Made by a program: the position numbers and the translations under genes. Positions 20,101 through 31,834 of a stretch of DNA of 64,000 nucleotides are shown here, one piece after another. Within the stretch, counting starts at the first letter, position 1; the number at the start of each line of letters is the position of its first letter. The notes under the pieces were generated by a model. The model saw nothing but the letters and a program-made list of their open reading frames with translations. It did not search any database and had not been told where the DNA came from. Origin of the DNA: Protopterus annectens (lineage: Eukaryota > Chordata > Ceratodontiformes > Protopteridae); the NCBI RefSeq assembly GCF_019279795.1, contig NC_056750.1, positions 823,343,830-823,407,829 on the forward strand, read 5' to 3'.

Positions 20101-22779
20101 TGTGTGCATGTATAGAGGGTGTTGGTGAAAATGTATTGCATTAGGGCAGCCTGTTATGTGGATGTATAGAAGTTGTTAGTGAAAATGTATTGTATTAGGG
20201 CGGCCTGTTGTGTGGATGTATAGAAGGTGTTAGTGAAAATGTATTGTATTAGGGTGGCCTGTTGTGTGGATGTATAGAGGGTGTTGGTGAAAATGTATTG
20301 TATTAGGGCAGCCTCTTGTGTGGATGTATAGAAGGTGTTAGTCAAAAAGTGTTGTATTAGGGTGGCCTGTTGTGTGGATGTATAGAAGATGTAGTGAAAA
20401 TGTGTTGTATTAGGGTGGCCTGTTGTGTGGATGTATAGAGGGTGTTAGTGAAAATGTATTGTATTAGGGCGGACTGTTGTGTGGATGTATAGAGGGTGTT
20501 GGTGAAAATGTATTGTATTAGGGTGGCCTGTTGTGTGCATGTATAGAGGGTGTTGGTGAAAATGTATTGTATTAGGGCGGCCTGTTGTGTGGATGTATAG
20601 AAGGTGTTAGTCCAAATGTTTTGTATTAGGGCGGCCTGTTGTGTGGATGTATAGAGGGTGTTAGTGAAAATGTATTGTATTAGGGTGGCTTGTTGTGTAG
20701 ATGTATAGAAGGTGTTAGTCAAAATGTATTGTATTAGGGCGGCCTGTTGTGTGAATGTATAGAGGGTGTTAGTGAAAATGTATTGTATTAGGGTGGCCTG
20801 TTGTGTGGATGTATAGAAGATTTTAGTGAAAATGTATTGGATTAGGGCGGCCTGTTGTGTGGATGTATAGAAAGTGTTAGTGAAAATGTACTGTATTAGG
20901 GCGGCCTGTTGTGTAGATGAATAGAAGGTGTTAGTGAAAGTCTATTGTATTAGGGTGGCCTGTTGTTTGGATATATATATGGTGTTGGTGAAAATGTATT
21001 GTATTAGGGTGGCCTGTTGTGTGTATGTATAGAAGGTGTTAGTCAAAATGTATTGTATTAGGGCGGCCTGTTGTGTGGATGAATAGAGGGTGTTAGTGAA
21101 AATGTATTGTATTAGGGCGGCCTGTTGTGTGGATGTATAGAGGGTGTTAGTCAAAATGTATTGTATTAGCGCGGCCTGTTGTGTGGATGTATAAAAGGTG
21201 TTGGTGAAAATGTATTGTATTAGGGCGGCCTGTTGTGTGGATGTATAGAGGGTGTTGGTGAAAATGTATTGTATTAGGGCAGCCTGTTGTGTGGATGTAT
21301 AGAAGTTGTTAGTGAAAATGTATTGTATTAGGGCGGCCTGTTGTGTGGATGTATAGAGGGTGTTGGTGAAAATGTATTGTATTAGGGCAGCCTGTTGTGT
21401 GGATGTATAGAAGTTGTTAGTGAAAATGTATTGTATTAGGGCGGCCTGTTGTGTGGATGTATAGAAGGTGTTAGTGAAAATGTATTGTATTAGGGCGGCC
21501 TGTTGTGTGGATGTATAGAGGGTGTTAATGAAAATGTATTGTATTAGGGCGGCCTGTTGTGTGGATGTATCGAGGGTGTTGGTGAAAATGTATTGTATTA
21601 GGGGAGCCTGTTGTGTGCATGTATAGAGGGTGTTGGTGAAAATGTATTGTATTAGGGCAGCCTGTTGTGTGGATGTATAGAAGTTGTTAGTGAAAATGTA
21701 TTGTATTAGGGTGGCCTGTTGTGTGGATGTATAGAAGGTGTTAGTGAAAATGTATTGTATTAGGGTGGCCTGTTGTGTGGATGTATAGAGGGTGTTATTG
21801 AAAATGTATTGTATTAGGGTGGCCTGTTGTGTGGATGTATAGAGGGTGTTGGTGAAAATGTATTGTATTAGGGGAGCCTGTTGTGTGCATGTATAGAGGG
21901 TGTTGGTGAAAATGTATTGCATTAGGGCGGCCTGTTGTGTGCATGTATAGAGGGTGTTGGTGAAAATGTATTGTATTAGGGCGGCCTGTTGTGTGGATGT
22001 ATAGAAGGTGTAGTGAAAATGTGTTGTATTAGGACGGCCCTTTTGTGTGGATGTATATAGGGTGTTACTGAAAATGTATTGTATTAGGGTGGCCTGTTGT
22101 GTGGATGTATAGAAGGTGTTAGTGAAAATGTACTGTATTAGGGCGGCCTGTTGTGTGGATGTATAGAAGGTGTTAGTGAAAATGTATTGTATTAGGGCGG
22201 CCTGTCGTGTGGATGTATAGAAGGTGTTAGTCAAAATGTATTGTATTAGGGTGGCCAGTTGTGTGGATGTATAGAAGGTGTTAGTGAAAATGTATTGTAT
22301 TAGGGCGGCCTGTTGTGTGGATGTATAGAAGGCGTTAGTGAAAATGTCTTGTATTAGGGTGGCCTGTTGTGTGGATGTATAGAAGGTGTTAGTGAAAATG
22401 TATTGTATTAGGGTGGCCTGTTGTGTGGATGCATAGAAGGTATTAGTCAAAATGTATTGTGTTAGGGCGGCCTGTTGTGTGGATATAAAGGTGTTAGTCA
22501 AAATGTATTGTATTGTATTAGGGCGGCCTGTTGTGTGGATGTATAGAGGGTGTTGGTGAAAATGTATTGTATTAGGGCTGCCTGTTGTGTGGATGTATAG
22601 AGGGTGTTAGTGAAAATGTATTGTATTAGGGCGGCCTGTTGTGTGGATGTATAGAAGGTGTTAGTGAAAATGTATTGTATTAGGGCGGCCTGTTGTGTGG
22701 ATGTATAGAAGGTGTTAGTGAAAATGTATTGTATTAGGGCGGCCTGTTGTGTGGATGTATAGAAGGTGTTAGTCAAAAT
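17161..22779 (-). repeat. RT-derived 54-bp minisatellite, right block
   Basis: About 104 tandem 54-bp monomers, same unit and orientation as the left block. The last unit (ILTNTFYTSTQQAALIQY on the minus strand) is preceded in frame by PQGSILGPLLLN of the LINE RT. Frame-breaking 53-bp units recur near 17579, 18334, 19412, 20383 and 22002. The stretch 17160-19170 closely copies 4340-6260 of the left block, including rare variants (TATTGGATTAGGG, and TATTGGGCGG for TATTAGGGCGG), so there is higher-order structure. Long ORFs (up to 519 codons) are repeat translations. Confidence 0.97.
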
Positions 22780-23540
22780 GTTCAAGAGCAGGGGACCAAG
22801 GATAGAGCCTTGTGGGAGGTAAGGCGAGAATGTGGAGTGCCATTTTACTGGCTGATACCTATTGGACAAGTAGCTTTTGAACCACAGAAGAGTGGACTGA
22901 GAGAGACCTTGTGAGGATATTTGAAATAGAAGTTTGCTTTGCCAAACTGTGTCAAGGTCTTTAGACAAGTCTAGAAATAATGAAAAGACTAGTTTGCCAT
23001 TATCTCTAGCTTTATTTGACAGTATCTGTATAAGTTAGAAAGTCAGTGCTAGTACTACAGGAAGGAGAGAAGCCATGTTGTCTAGGGGATAGGAGTTCTT
23101 CCTGCAGAAGATAGTCTAGCAGTTGCTTTGGAATACATTTTTCTATTTTGGTGAGAGGAGCTAAGATTGCTATAGGTCTAAAGTTATTAATGTGGTTGAA
23201 TTTCCTCCTTTGTGCAGAGGGGTAACGTGTGACTTTTCCAGAAATTGAGAATTTGGGATTCCTGGACTGACTTATTTATAATGATTGAGACAGGGTAGGC
23301 AATACTATTGGCTGCTATTTTTAGGTAATTTGAAGGTCATCAGCTGAAGAAGAGCATAATTTGTTTAATTGTAGTTTTATATAGCATGTGGGCAGAGGTT
23401 TGAAGGTGAAAGTGGATGTGGTAATATGTAACTGTTGGGTAGGGTTGGGATTAGATGTTGAGTAAACCTTGGTTAGAGATGCTATACTGTCTATAAAATA
23501 AGAGTTGAACTGTATTGCAGTTTTGAGTGGTGAATTATCA
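22780..23540 (-). pseudogene. N-terminal RT part of the array-bearing LINE
   Basis: Minus strand, non-LTR RT of L2/Rex1/CR1 type. In order from high to low coordinate I read a degenerate PLHKGGNSTT block (about 23220), IEKCIPKQLLDYLLQEELL, SPRQHGFSPSCST (about 23080), SLFLDLSKDLDTVWQSKLL (the usual LSKAFDTV motif, about 22960), LSQSTLLWFKSYLSNRYQPV and PQGSILGPLLLN (22785-22820). Frameshifts and stops separate the pieces. The gene then runs in frame into the first array monomer. Together with 2441-2869 it forms one RT gene split by the array. Confidence 0.85.
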
Positions 23541-23584
23541 GGTGAGGGGGTTGGATTGAATTTTTAGCTGGGATGTAAGATGTT

Positions 23585-24665
23585 TTTACTCACAAGTATT
23601 TAAACACCTACTGCACTAAACAACTACTTAAACACCTAACTAGTAATCCTCTCCAATCCCCCACCCAACATGGGTTTCCTCCTAGGCATAGCACTGTCAC
23701 TGCCCTACTATCTTTTACTGACACTAACAACAAAGCCCTAGATGCAGGTCATCATACCTCAGTTATCTTACTGGACCTATCTAAGGCTTTTGATACAGTG
23801 TCACATGCTAAACTAGTAAATCAGCTGTCAAGACTAGGCTGCTCCCCAAAATCCCTTAAATAGTCCATCTCTTACTTACAAAGCAGGAAACAGTCCTGCT
23901 ATAATAAAATAGCTAAATTCACCTCTGAAAAACCTCACCACACTCATCACTGCCAAGCAATCACCAAACTAAAATGGCTTGAATTTTCCCACATCTGCAC
24001 TACACCCAACTAACCTTACCTTACAAGCTAATCTGTAAACCTAATTAATGTCCTGCTCTTGGTTCACGCCTACAAACTTACACCCCCACAAGAACACTAA
24101 GATCTTCCTGTAAGCTCACGCTTTCTGTAACAAAACCTAACAAAAGAGCCAGACAACATCTGTTGTCTCATTCAGTCACCAAACTATGGAATAACCTACC
24201 ATCCAAAATAACCCAAATTGACCATCCAAAATGTTTCAAAGTAGCTCTAAAATGTCATTATCTAAATAATCCATCTTGCTCATGCCTTAGAAGCAAACCA
24301 CCTTAAACAGCACAAAATCCTAGACTGGCATATGTAAGTAACACAAAGCCTTTCATAATAATACTGTAAACTATACTGTCTGCAAAGAAAGTACTGTATT
24401 ATAATCCACGTGTTTCTACTGAAGTAACATCTTAACCTATGTAATGATTCCTATTGCAATATTAATGTAATCCTATGAATTGTAAATTGTAAAACGTTTT
24501 ATTACCTGTTATATTTGTAATATTTTTAATCTTATGCTAAACATTGTCTCTTTGTAATACTCTGAGGAGCTTTCCTCCCTGGGCCTCCGCTGAAAATGGG
24601 TCTCTGACCCAGTGGACTATTCCCAGTCAACAAATGCTAATAAATAAATGAAATAAATAAATAAT
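23585..24665 (+). mobile_element. L2-like LINE fragment with internal deletion (LINE A)
   Basis: RT pieces on the + strand: GFPPRHSTVTALLSFTDT (about 23670), VILLDLSKAFDTVSHAKLV (about 23762-23818). After an internal deletion come the C-terminal block LWNNLPSKITQIDHPKCF (about 24187-24240) and a 3' UTR. The 3' end CTCCCTGGGCCTCCGCTGAA, a hairpin at 24597-24611 and an (AAATA)n-like tail match the ends at 27950-28035 and 47520-47600. This defines the family called LINE A here. Confidence 0.8.
24597..24611 (+). other. 3'-UTR hairpin of LINE A (copy at 24.6 kb)
   Basis: TGGGTC-TCT-GACCCA, a perfect 6-bp stem with a 3-nt loop, 30-45 nt before the A-rich tail. It is paired with changed bases in the other two copies of the family. 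A role in RT recognition of its own RNA is inferred from other LINEs. Confidence 0.55.
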
Positions 24666-25286
24666 AATGGGTGTCCAAAAATGTTTTCAGGTTTGTGTTT
24701 AGTATTATTCTGAAGTTATTCTAGTATAGTTTTTGTCTTCATTTATTTGCTTTTTAGTAAGACTGCAAAGCATTCTGATGTTTTCAAGATACTGATGTGT
24801 TTTATATTGTTGCTGTTCTTTACATGCTTTTTCTCTATCCTGCATTAGCATTCTCATTACTTGTTTTCAGTCTCTTCTTTCTAAGAGGTGCAAGGCTGTT
24901 TAGGATATTTACAAAAGTTGTATTGAATTCAATTACAGCATCATCTAAGGGGAGGACTTTTAGGAAGTTCCAGTTTATACATGAAAAGTATCAGTTTATA
25001 GCCAGAACAAAGCAATTAACAAAGAGATGCAAGTAAAACAGGTAGTCTGTCATTTTCTGAGACTAAATAACTGGCATATGCAGTATAGTCTACTGTTCAA
25101 GCAAAAGGTGGCAGTGGCCAACTTAGTAAGAGGTCCTTAGAGTGCACAGACTATTTCACAGAGACTTTCACTCACAGAGCAGGTATATATTTGACTAATT
25201 AAAGTTAATATGCAGCAAGGTTCTTTGTGATAAATAAAATTACATTAAACACTAACACAATAATCACTTTCCTCTTTCTTTCCTAG
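24666..25286 (+). other. Intron upstream of the host exon
   Basis: No element or coding signal recognised in 24666-25280. The last bases CCTCTTTCTTTCCTAG (25271-25286) are a strong polypyrimidine tract and 3' splice site. Confidence 0.6.
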
Positions 25287-25479
25287 GCATTTCAGAAGTT
25301 TCGAATTGAAATTGTGTCTTTAACCTTTGACCCCACTTCCGAAGTAGTTGCTGATGAGTGCATCCAACAAGTGTATGTTGAATACCATTTTCGTGATATC
25401 CCAATGGAGCATACTGAAACCCCAGTGTCTCTCCGCAAGCCTACAAAAGGAGAGGAGATTTATTTTAATTTCAGCAGAG
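25287..25479 (+). CDS. RPGRIP1: Internal coding exon of an RPGRIP1/RPGRIP1L-family gene (C-terminal region)
   Basis: 193-bp exon encoding 64 residues plus one base. It starts [16 protein letters not shown], continues [15 protein letters not shown] and [19 protein letters not shown], and ends IYFNFS. This resembles the C-terminal RPGR-interacting domain of the ciliary transition-zone proteins RPGRIP1 and RPGRIP1L. The [17 protein letters not shown] block looks closer to RPGRIP1 from memory. Splice signals support it: a pyrimidine tract plus AG at 25285-25286 and a donor GAG|GTCAGT at 25479/25480. Phase is 0 in and 1 out. The frame stays open into the intron for about 115 bp, so the ORF alone misplaces the end. 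No neighbouring exon was found in the window. It is the only host gene piece I can support. Confidence 0.72.
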
Positions 25480-26815
25480 GTCAGTATATTTTGATTTTCA
25501 GCTTAATGAAAATCAGAATAATTACAGTGAGATGCATAGAGTTCAGATCATGGCATCCCAGTCTCTCGCATCTTACATATTTTGGTAGATATAACTAAGA
25601 TTGAAATGACCTATCTTTAAAAATAGGAGCAAAAGTTTCCTTAATAATGCATACTTAAAGTGCACTCAAGTAGCACGTGGGCAGACTAAGATTCAATGAC
25701 TTCTTGAGTCAGCCAGTCTGAGACAAAGCACAGTGCAACAGTAACATGAGAATAAGTCACTGAATAAGAGGCACAGGTTATTTGCTATTGTCAGCCTCTT
25801 GCTTCATTGGCAGCTGGGATTTTATAGATAACCACACAATGATATCAGCACCTTGGTAAAGTATAAGTACAGAAATAAAGTGCACCCACATGATAGGAAA
25901 GAATGACTCCCATTGGATAAACAAGAACAATTTCCAGCAGGGGAATTAAAAACAGCTTAACAGTCAGCCCTGTGTTTTAGATTTTGTTTTGTTTTGTGTG
26001 ACTCTGTAAGGCAGAAGGACATTCTACTGTCATTCCCAGACTCATAACTACAAGTCCTGAAAATACATAAGAAAACACAAAACATAAATATTCACTTTAA
26101 AGTTTTTTAAAGGGGAAAAGCCATTCTGCATCCTCCATTTTTTTTGTTGGGGGGGTTGTACCTCCTCATACCCCTGCTACTTCAGTATACTAGCTGTAAG
26201 ATCTTCATACCTCAGAGAAAAATAAATATTCTAGAAATGGCAATTTTGGACTTCCTGTATATAAGCCTGCATGTTCACTCATTTATTGTTGCTATTCTGG
26301 GACTCACAGTAATTATATTCCTTATTGTAATTCTGACACACTGACAAGAACATGGTGACAGTATCAGTGACAACACCTCCAGTGACCTGGGTTTGGATAG
26401 AGTGCCCAAGTGCCAAAGGTGTCAGAGGATGACAGGAGGACTGATGTACATTCACCCTTCCTGGAGTATGAATATGAACAGACCCAAAAAGTGCCTAATG
26501 AGGGCTCATAATGGTGCTGGACAGTCAAGGAGTAAACCTGCAAGTCTGACGTACAGTGTGCAGCCCTGGAGCTCCTTCTAGGCATGTGAGAACACTCGAA
26601 TAATCTGCCACTGCATGGGTTCTTTGGTCAATATGGGAAGGGTGAGATACTTAAGGCATGCAAAAACCTAACCAGGTGTAGATGACAGCAAGATGCAAAA
26701 AGGAAATATCCATTGCAAGTGCCCAGGACTGGATGGTCAGGCTGGTGAGGTGACAAATTTTACTACAGTTGCTTGCTGGCAGAAGAAAACATAAGCAGAC
26801 ATCCCCAGTTTGGTG
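25480..26815 (+). other. Intron downstream of the host exon
   Basis: Low-copy-looking DNA without a recognised element or ORF. A TTTTTTTTG/GGGGGGG run lies at about 26140-26155. Short ORFs at 26144-26585 have no recognisable motif. I saw no further exon. Confidence 0.5.
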
Positions 26816-28035
26816 TATTGCTCTACTTTTTCACCACCCTTACCGCTACCTTAACTCTCACCTATTCTCCAACCACTCCATGCTTACCTGAATGCCTCTA
26901 TGGAACAATACTATACTGATGGTCAATAAAAAACTTGGCTCCTTGTATAGAATTAAACCTTACCTCACACCTCTAGCTAGAACCACCATTGCCCAGACCC
27001 ACCTCACTTCTACCCTATTCTATGCATCTGCTATTTATACCAATCTATCAAAATCTAATCTAAGTAAGCTCAAAACTAGCTATAACAATATAGCAAGATT
27101 TGCCACTGGCACCCCTTTTACAACCCACCACTGTCACAACCTTAAACAACTCGGGTGGTCTGAACTACAAAACCAGCTGGTGTATAATCAACTAGTGATC
27201 ACACAAAAAATCCTTCATCACCCAAATAATACTCCAATCCTCTCTAACCTAATCACCCCATATAAAAATCTCGTGACACTTTGTTCAGCTAATATGTTAC
27301 TAATTGCCAATATCAAATCTAATAATAAAGCTGGAGACTCCCTTTTTACTAATGTTGTGGGAAAAATATTGAACAAGCTTCCTGTGTCACTCACATCTCT
27401 CTCATCTACATCTCTCTACAAAAAACACCTCAAAGAACTTATGAAAAGTCATTGGCTCTGTCCCTGCACTAAACTTGACTGAACCTCACTTTTCCTATTA
27501 CTAACTCTTCTTGCCATATGCCCTCCTTATGGGCGCTGTCCCCTCTCTAACTTTAATCCTAGAAGCTAACTTTATTCCAGCCCTCATGTGTAACATTTGT
27601 TCTCTACCCTGAACTCGTGTTCCCTTACTTTGACTTACAAATGGCAACATTAGAACCTCGTGTACCTGAACCTCCTTATATCTAAAACCCATGCAAAGAC
27701 TCTAAACTACTTTTCCTCTTCTTAGACAAACTTTTTATTTAATTATAACCCATACACTATTAAATTCTCTTATATAGTAGAAATTTAGTAACTTTTAAGT
27801 ATTACATATAGTAACTTTGCTATATTTGGAGCTTATCTCCACATGAAAGCTATTAATGTAAGTAGTGAATTTTTATTTTGTAATTTCTATTTTTGTAATT
27901 TTTATTTTCTAATTTCTATTTTGTAATTTTATTATGTTTGGAGCTTATCTCCCTGGGCCTCTACTGAAAATGGACATGTATCCAGCTAGACTAGCCCAGT
28001 CAACAAATGTAAAATAAATAAATAAATAAATACAA
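26816..28035 (+). mobile_element. LINE A 3' fragment (L2-like)
   Basis: 5'-truncated LINE. The 196-codon frame 26892-27482 is the C-terminal part of the RT protein: KKLGSLYRIKPYLTPLAR, FYASAIYTNLSKSNLSKL, then LYKKHLKELMKSHWLCPCTK at the end. It matches GSLYRSKPFLTDNARLA of the copy at 46.3 kb. The 3' UTR has the family end CTCCCTGGGCCTCTACTGAA (about 27950), a hairpin at 27971-27984 and an (AAAT)n tail at 28010-28033. This copy's ORF fragment is unusually well kept. Confidence 0.8.
27971..27984 (+). other. 3'-UTR hairpin of LINE A (copy at 28 kb)
   Basis: TGGA-CATGTA-TCCA: the fourth stem pair is A-T here and G-C in the copies at 24597 and 47556. Confidence 0.5.
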
Positions 28036-28144
28036 TTTCTTCTTCAGCACTTATTTCAGAAGTCTGAACTATGAGTCTATAACCACCTAGAAGAAAAAAG
28101 TACTTATATACAGGGAAAAATTAGCTGTTAAAATCTGTTGCCTG

Positions 28145-28430
28145 TGTCATCACTCCGTTTGTTCCTCCTGTTCATTCTGACCGCATTTGTCCCACCTGTT
28201 CATTCTGACCCATATGGTTTTCCAAGCTAAAATCTTTTGCACCCATATCATGCCCTCCCACCTCTGAACCCTATATCTTCTAGTCTGTAGTGAGAAGAGC
28301 TCCCGCATCTCTGGCATCTGGTCATATAGTTTTTCATTTATCCTGCAAATCATTCTAGCAGCATTCTGCTTGGGATCATCCTGCAGCCTGTCCTTGTATG
28401 GCCTCAAGGTTTACTCATAATACTCATGGT
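28145..28430 (-). pseudogene. Decayed LINE RT C-terminal fragment
   Basis: Minus-strand reading LRPYKDRLQDDPKQNAARMI and MRELFSLQTRRYRVQRWEGM follows the pattern of the CR1/L2 block after the RT domain (a line of the type ...QRRATKMI..., then ...LFSLEKRRLRGD...). The match is by pattern only and the copy is short. It could be an unrelated chance ORF of 85 codons. Confidence 0.4.
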
Positions 28431-28572
28431 GTGGTCTGAACAGAATGCAGCAGAATGAAAACACACCTTCTTTCCTTCAGGAAACTATGCCCTTAAGGGT
28501 ACGCACAAGCATTGTTTGCTGCAGCCACTGCCCTCACTCTCTGCTTCCAGTGATCCACAGCAGGTGTGATGG

Positions 28573-28830
28573 ATGGATTCACTATATAATCCCGAAATGC
28601 TGAAATCCCGAATTTCAGTATTTTGAAATTACATAGCCAAACACACCAAACACCGAAACCCTACAACCGTGAAATTCAAAATCTCGACAGTACACTACAG
28701 ATACAGCACACACAAACACATACACACAACTTCCCCCTCAACTCAAATATAATATCCTACACTACAGATAAGCAGGGGGGCAAGCCCCCCTGCACCACCT
28801 ATGTGGAGGGCTGTGCCCCCCACCCCCCTA

Positions 28831-28911
<81 letters not shown>

Positions 28912-29233
28912 TAACTCCGAGATCGCACAATCAGACACACACAGGTAACTCACTCCCACACATTGTACACACCTTGCACATACACATCACAGTCAAAACA
29001 CACACTGACATACACTAAAGCCCCTAACCAACACACATACACATACATACATAGCAAAACTCACATCTTACCATTCACACACCACAACACCAGAAGCGTT
29101 AATTCAAAATCTCCATAATTTGGGATTTTGAATTTTGCACTTCTGGTTTACCAGTATTTCAAGACTCCGCTATTATAATTTTGAAATACTGAAATTCACG
29201 ATTTCAGTATTTCGAAATTAAATAGGGAACCCC
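28573..29233. mobile_element. Foldback element A (non-autonomous DNA transposon, long degenerate TIRs)
   Basis: Ends GGATTCACTATATAATCCCG (28573) and, on the complementary strand, GGGTTCCCTATTTAATTTCG (29233) are inverted copies. Both continue into the words GAAATRCTGAAATC and GAATTTCAGTATTT. Inside are a GC-rich hairpin block (GGGGGGCAAGCCCCCC, and GGGCTGTGCCCCCCACCCC), a (TA)n tract and the core word CTAACTCCGAGATCGCAC. GATGG flanks both ends and may be a short target duplication. There is no ORF of its own. Confidence 0.7.
28832..28910. repeat. (TA)n microsatellite inside foldback element A
   Basis: About 40 TA units between the GC-rich block and the AACTCCGAG core word. Confidence 0.95.
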
Positions 29234-30289
29234 GATGGACACACCCATATTCTTTTCCTGTTTCCCTTTTCTGATGCCATCCATTCCACTTCTCCCACCT
29301 TGTACATCACATAAGGGTTGCTGTGACTGAAGTGCAGTCCTTCATGTCTGTTTGCACTTAGCCTCAACACCCACCTTTCTGCCTTTGTGGTGAGCCTTTC
29401 CATGTCCTATCTTTGACTCAACTGCTAGATCTAAACTTGTATCATCAGAAAAGAGACTGAGCCCATCCTGTTCCCTCAATCATGTCTGAAATGAGCACAA
29501 TGAAGTGCTCCGGTTCCGAGAGCTGAATCTAGAACTGATACCTGTTTTCCTCTATTAGCTACTATCTTTATTCTTCTGTCACACAGACAAAAAAAATATT
29601 AGAACACTGCATGGCTTTTCCAATGTCACTGAATATGTAGCTCTCTCAGACAGAGATACTCTAGCCCCATAAATCCCCTCTAGTCCTGCTTTATGGCAGA
29701 TGTCCCTCTTCCTAATGTGGGAAGAGGGCTTTGACAGGTAGGTTTACTCTAGGTTATTCCAAGCTGAACCATCCCTATACTACTACTTACTGAAATGTTT
29801 TACAACTAATGACTTTCAATAAATTTCACATTCTGTTCAGTGATAGTCTGATTTCCCCATTTTCTTAGTCATCTTTCAGAACTAATTCTCTCTTTCCTAT
29901 AACCTTCACAGTATCCACAACTTCTACTGATTTGCTCCCTACTTACCAACGATCATGTGTCAGCTACTGTGAGCACATCTTTCTACCCAGCATAGTTGAT
30001 CACTAAGGGTATGTCGCTACATTCCAAGGAAGTAACAGTTGCCCCTGTAGTCCTACCTAATCAAACACTTAGTACATACCAAAATTAGCATTATAGTCTA
30101 TCAACCATACTGCCCAACTCACAAAACTACAAAGATTTCACAGTAATAATATCTTGGGTATGAGGTCCCTGATTTATGCAGACAAACTAAGATCTCTCTT
30201 GCTGTACTGCCCTCTTTCTCTGCTGCTGGTGAGCCACTGTTGGTGTGCTGGACATCATATATGCACTTCAGTAATGACCTATGCTTGGT
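29234..30289. other. Unassigned DNA
   Basis: No gene or repeat family recognised. A 61-codon minus-strand ORF at 29218-29403 has no motif. Confidence 0.5.
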
Positions 30290-30512
30290 TTACATGGCTA
30301 TGCAGGAGTCAGGACCCATTCCTACTCAACCTTCTACATGTCAAAAACAGCACACTATGCCAGCACTACCTGTTCCAAACTCCTAAACTACATTGCAGTA
30401 ACAACAGATAGAGCCCTCTCTCAAAGATTCCCCTACTTATGGACTAAACTTCTTCTCCACATCAAACAAAGTAGCTCCTTAACTTTCGTTAAACCAAATC
30501 TGAACAAGTGAA
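30290..30512 (+). pseudogene. C-terminal ORF2 fragment of the CR1-like LINE
   Basis: Reads TTDRALSQRFPYLWTKLLLH and IKQSSSLTFVKPNLNK before a stop at 30511. This parallels the ends of the two larger CR1-like copies (RDRFLSQRLPILWNRLP, KQSSSLALVKKNLDDW). It is more diverged than those. Confidence 0.6.
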
Positions 30513-31254
30513 TGTGAATCTTTAAGTTCACACCTGAGCTGTCTTCTCAGATGTTTATAGATAGAGCGAGAAACTAGTAGGCACTGAGAGGCTAGGTCCT
30601 AATGTCTTCTGCACCAGTTTCCTAGTACAAGTCTAAAAGCCTATCATACCTACTTCCACTAGGAAAGTTTCTTAATTTTAATTTATCTCAAAGTTTCAAA
30701 CTTCCTTCCCTCCAAGGTGAACTGTGATTATGCTACAATCCCCACCCCCCACACAGAACATACGTCACTCTGTCATTGTACATTACACTGTTCTTTTTTG
30801 GCCTTCACTTTGCATAGCAACACTACTTATTTTATAACATTAAGGAAGAGTTTAACAAAATTATTAGAGTGTTAGTAGAACCATAAATTATCTACGTATG
30901 TCATTTCTTGGTTCATGCTGCTTTGTTGCTGTATTTGATGCTTATTATAACTACTAAATATTTAATTTTTCTACTCTTACAAAGTGCTGACACTAATGTG
31001 TATTAATTTTGGGCTCTCCTTGGCTGTCCAAAAAACACATTTTTTTTAGCCTAACTGTGTTTACCTGGTCACTATTAAAACATTCTACTTACTTAATTAC
31101 ATCCTTCTGCCAGGATACAAGTCATTAAAAGGGCTGTATAACACTGAATAGGACTTTTTGAACATTCAATAAATTCTGGTTAACACAAACAATCAGACAC
31201 AGCTTTTAGTGAGAATATGGAACAGTGAAGATTCCCCAACTCTACAACTGCTAT
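30513..31254. other. Unassigned DNA
   Basis: AT-rich, no ORF or repeat recognised. Confidence 0.5.
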
Positions 31255-31452
31255 TTTGAAATTCTATAGTCGAAACCTTTAAATACCGAAACCCCATAAC
31301 CGTGAAATTTAAAATCATGAACCTACAGTGCAAATGCACCACACACATACACACAATCTCCCCCCACAATCAAACAAACAATCCTACACTACAGACAAGA
31401 GGAAGGTAAGCCCCCTGAAGGGCTGTGCCCCCCACCCCCTACATATTTATAT

Positions 31453-31524
<72 letters not shown>

Positions 31525-31834
31525 TAACTCCGAGATTGCACAATTGCACAATCACACACACAAAGGTAACACACACGTTTCACAGCCCCTTGTACACACA
31601 CATCACAGCCAAAACACACACTAACATACACAAAAGCCCCTAACCAACACACCCATATGTACTTACCTACACTTACATCTATGCATTCACACACAGCAGT
31701 ACCAGAAGCTCCAAACTTCGCTATTTTGAATTTTGCGCTACTGGCGTTTTGGAATTTCAAGGTTTCGGTATTATAATTTCGAAATACTGAAATTCAGGAT
31801 TTCAGTATTTCGAAATTATAAAGAGAACCCATAG

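Noticed and set aside
2870-22779. CRISPR array
   Set aside because: Units are contiguous 54-bp copies with no unique spacers and no cas genes, in an animal genome.
2870-22779. Interstitial telomere repeat
   Set aside because: TTAGGG occurs once per 54-bp unit, but it is part of the RT-derived codons (reverse complement of the Ala-Leu-Ile region), not tandem hexamers.
28623-29018. ORF with IYIYIYIY run, and the similar ORFs at 31328-31643, 46780-46998 and 47030-47356
   Set aside because: They read through (TA)n tracts inside or beside foldback elements.
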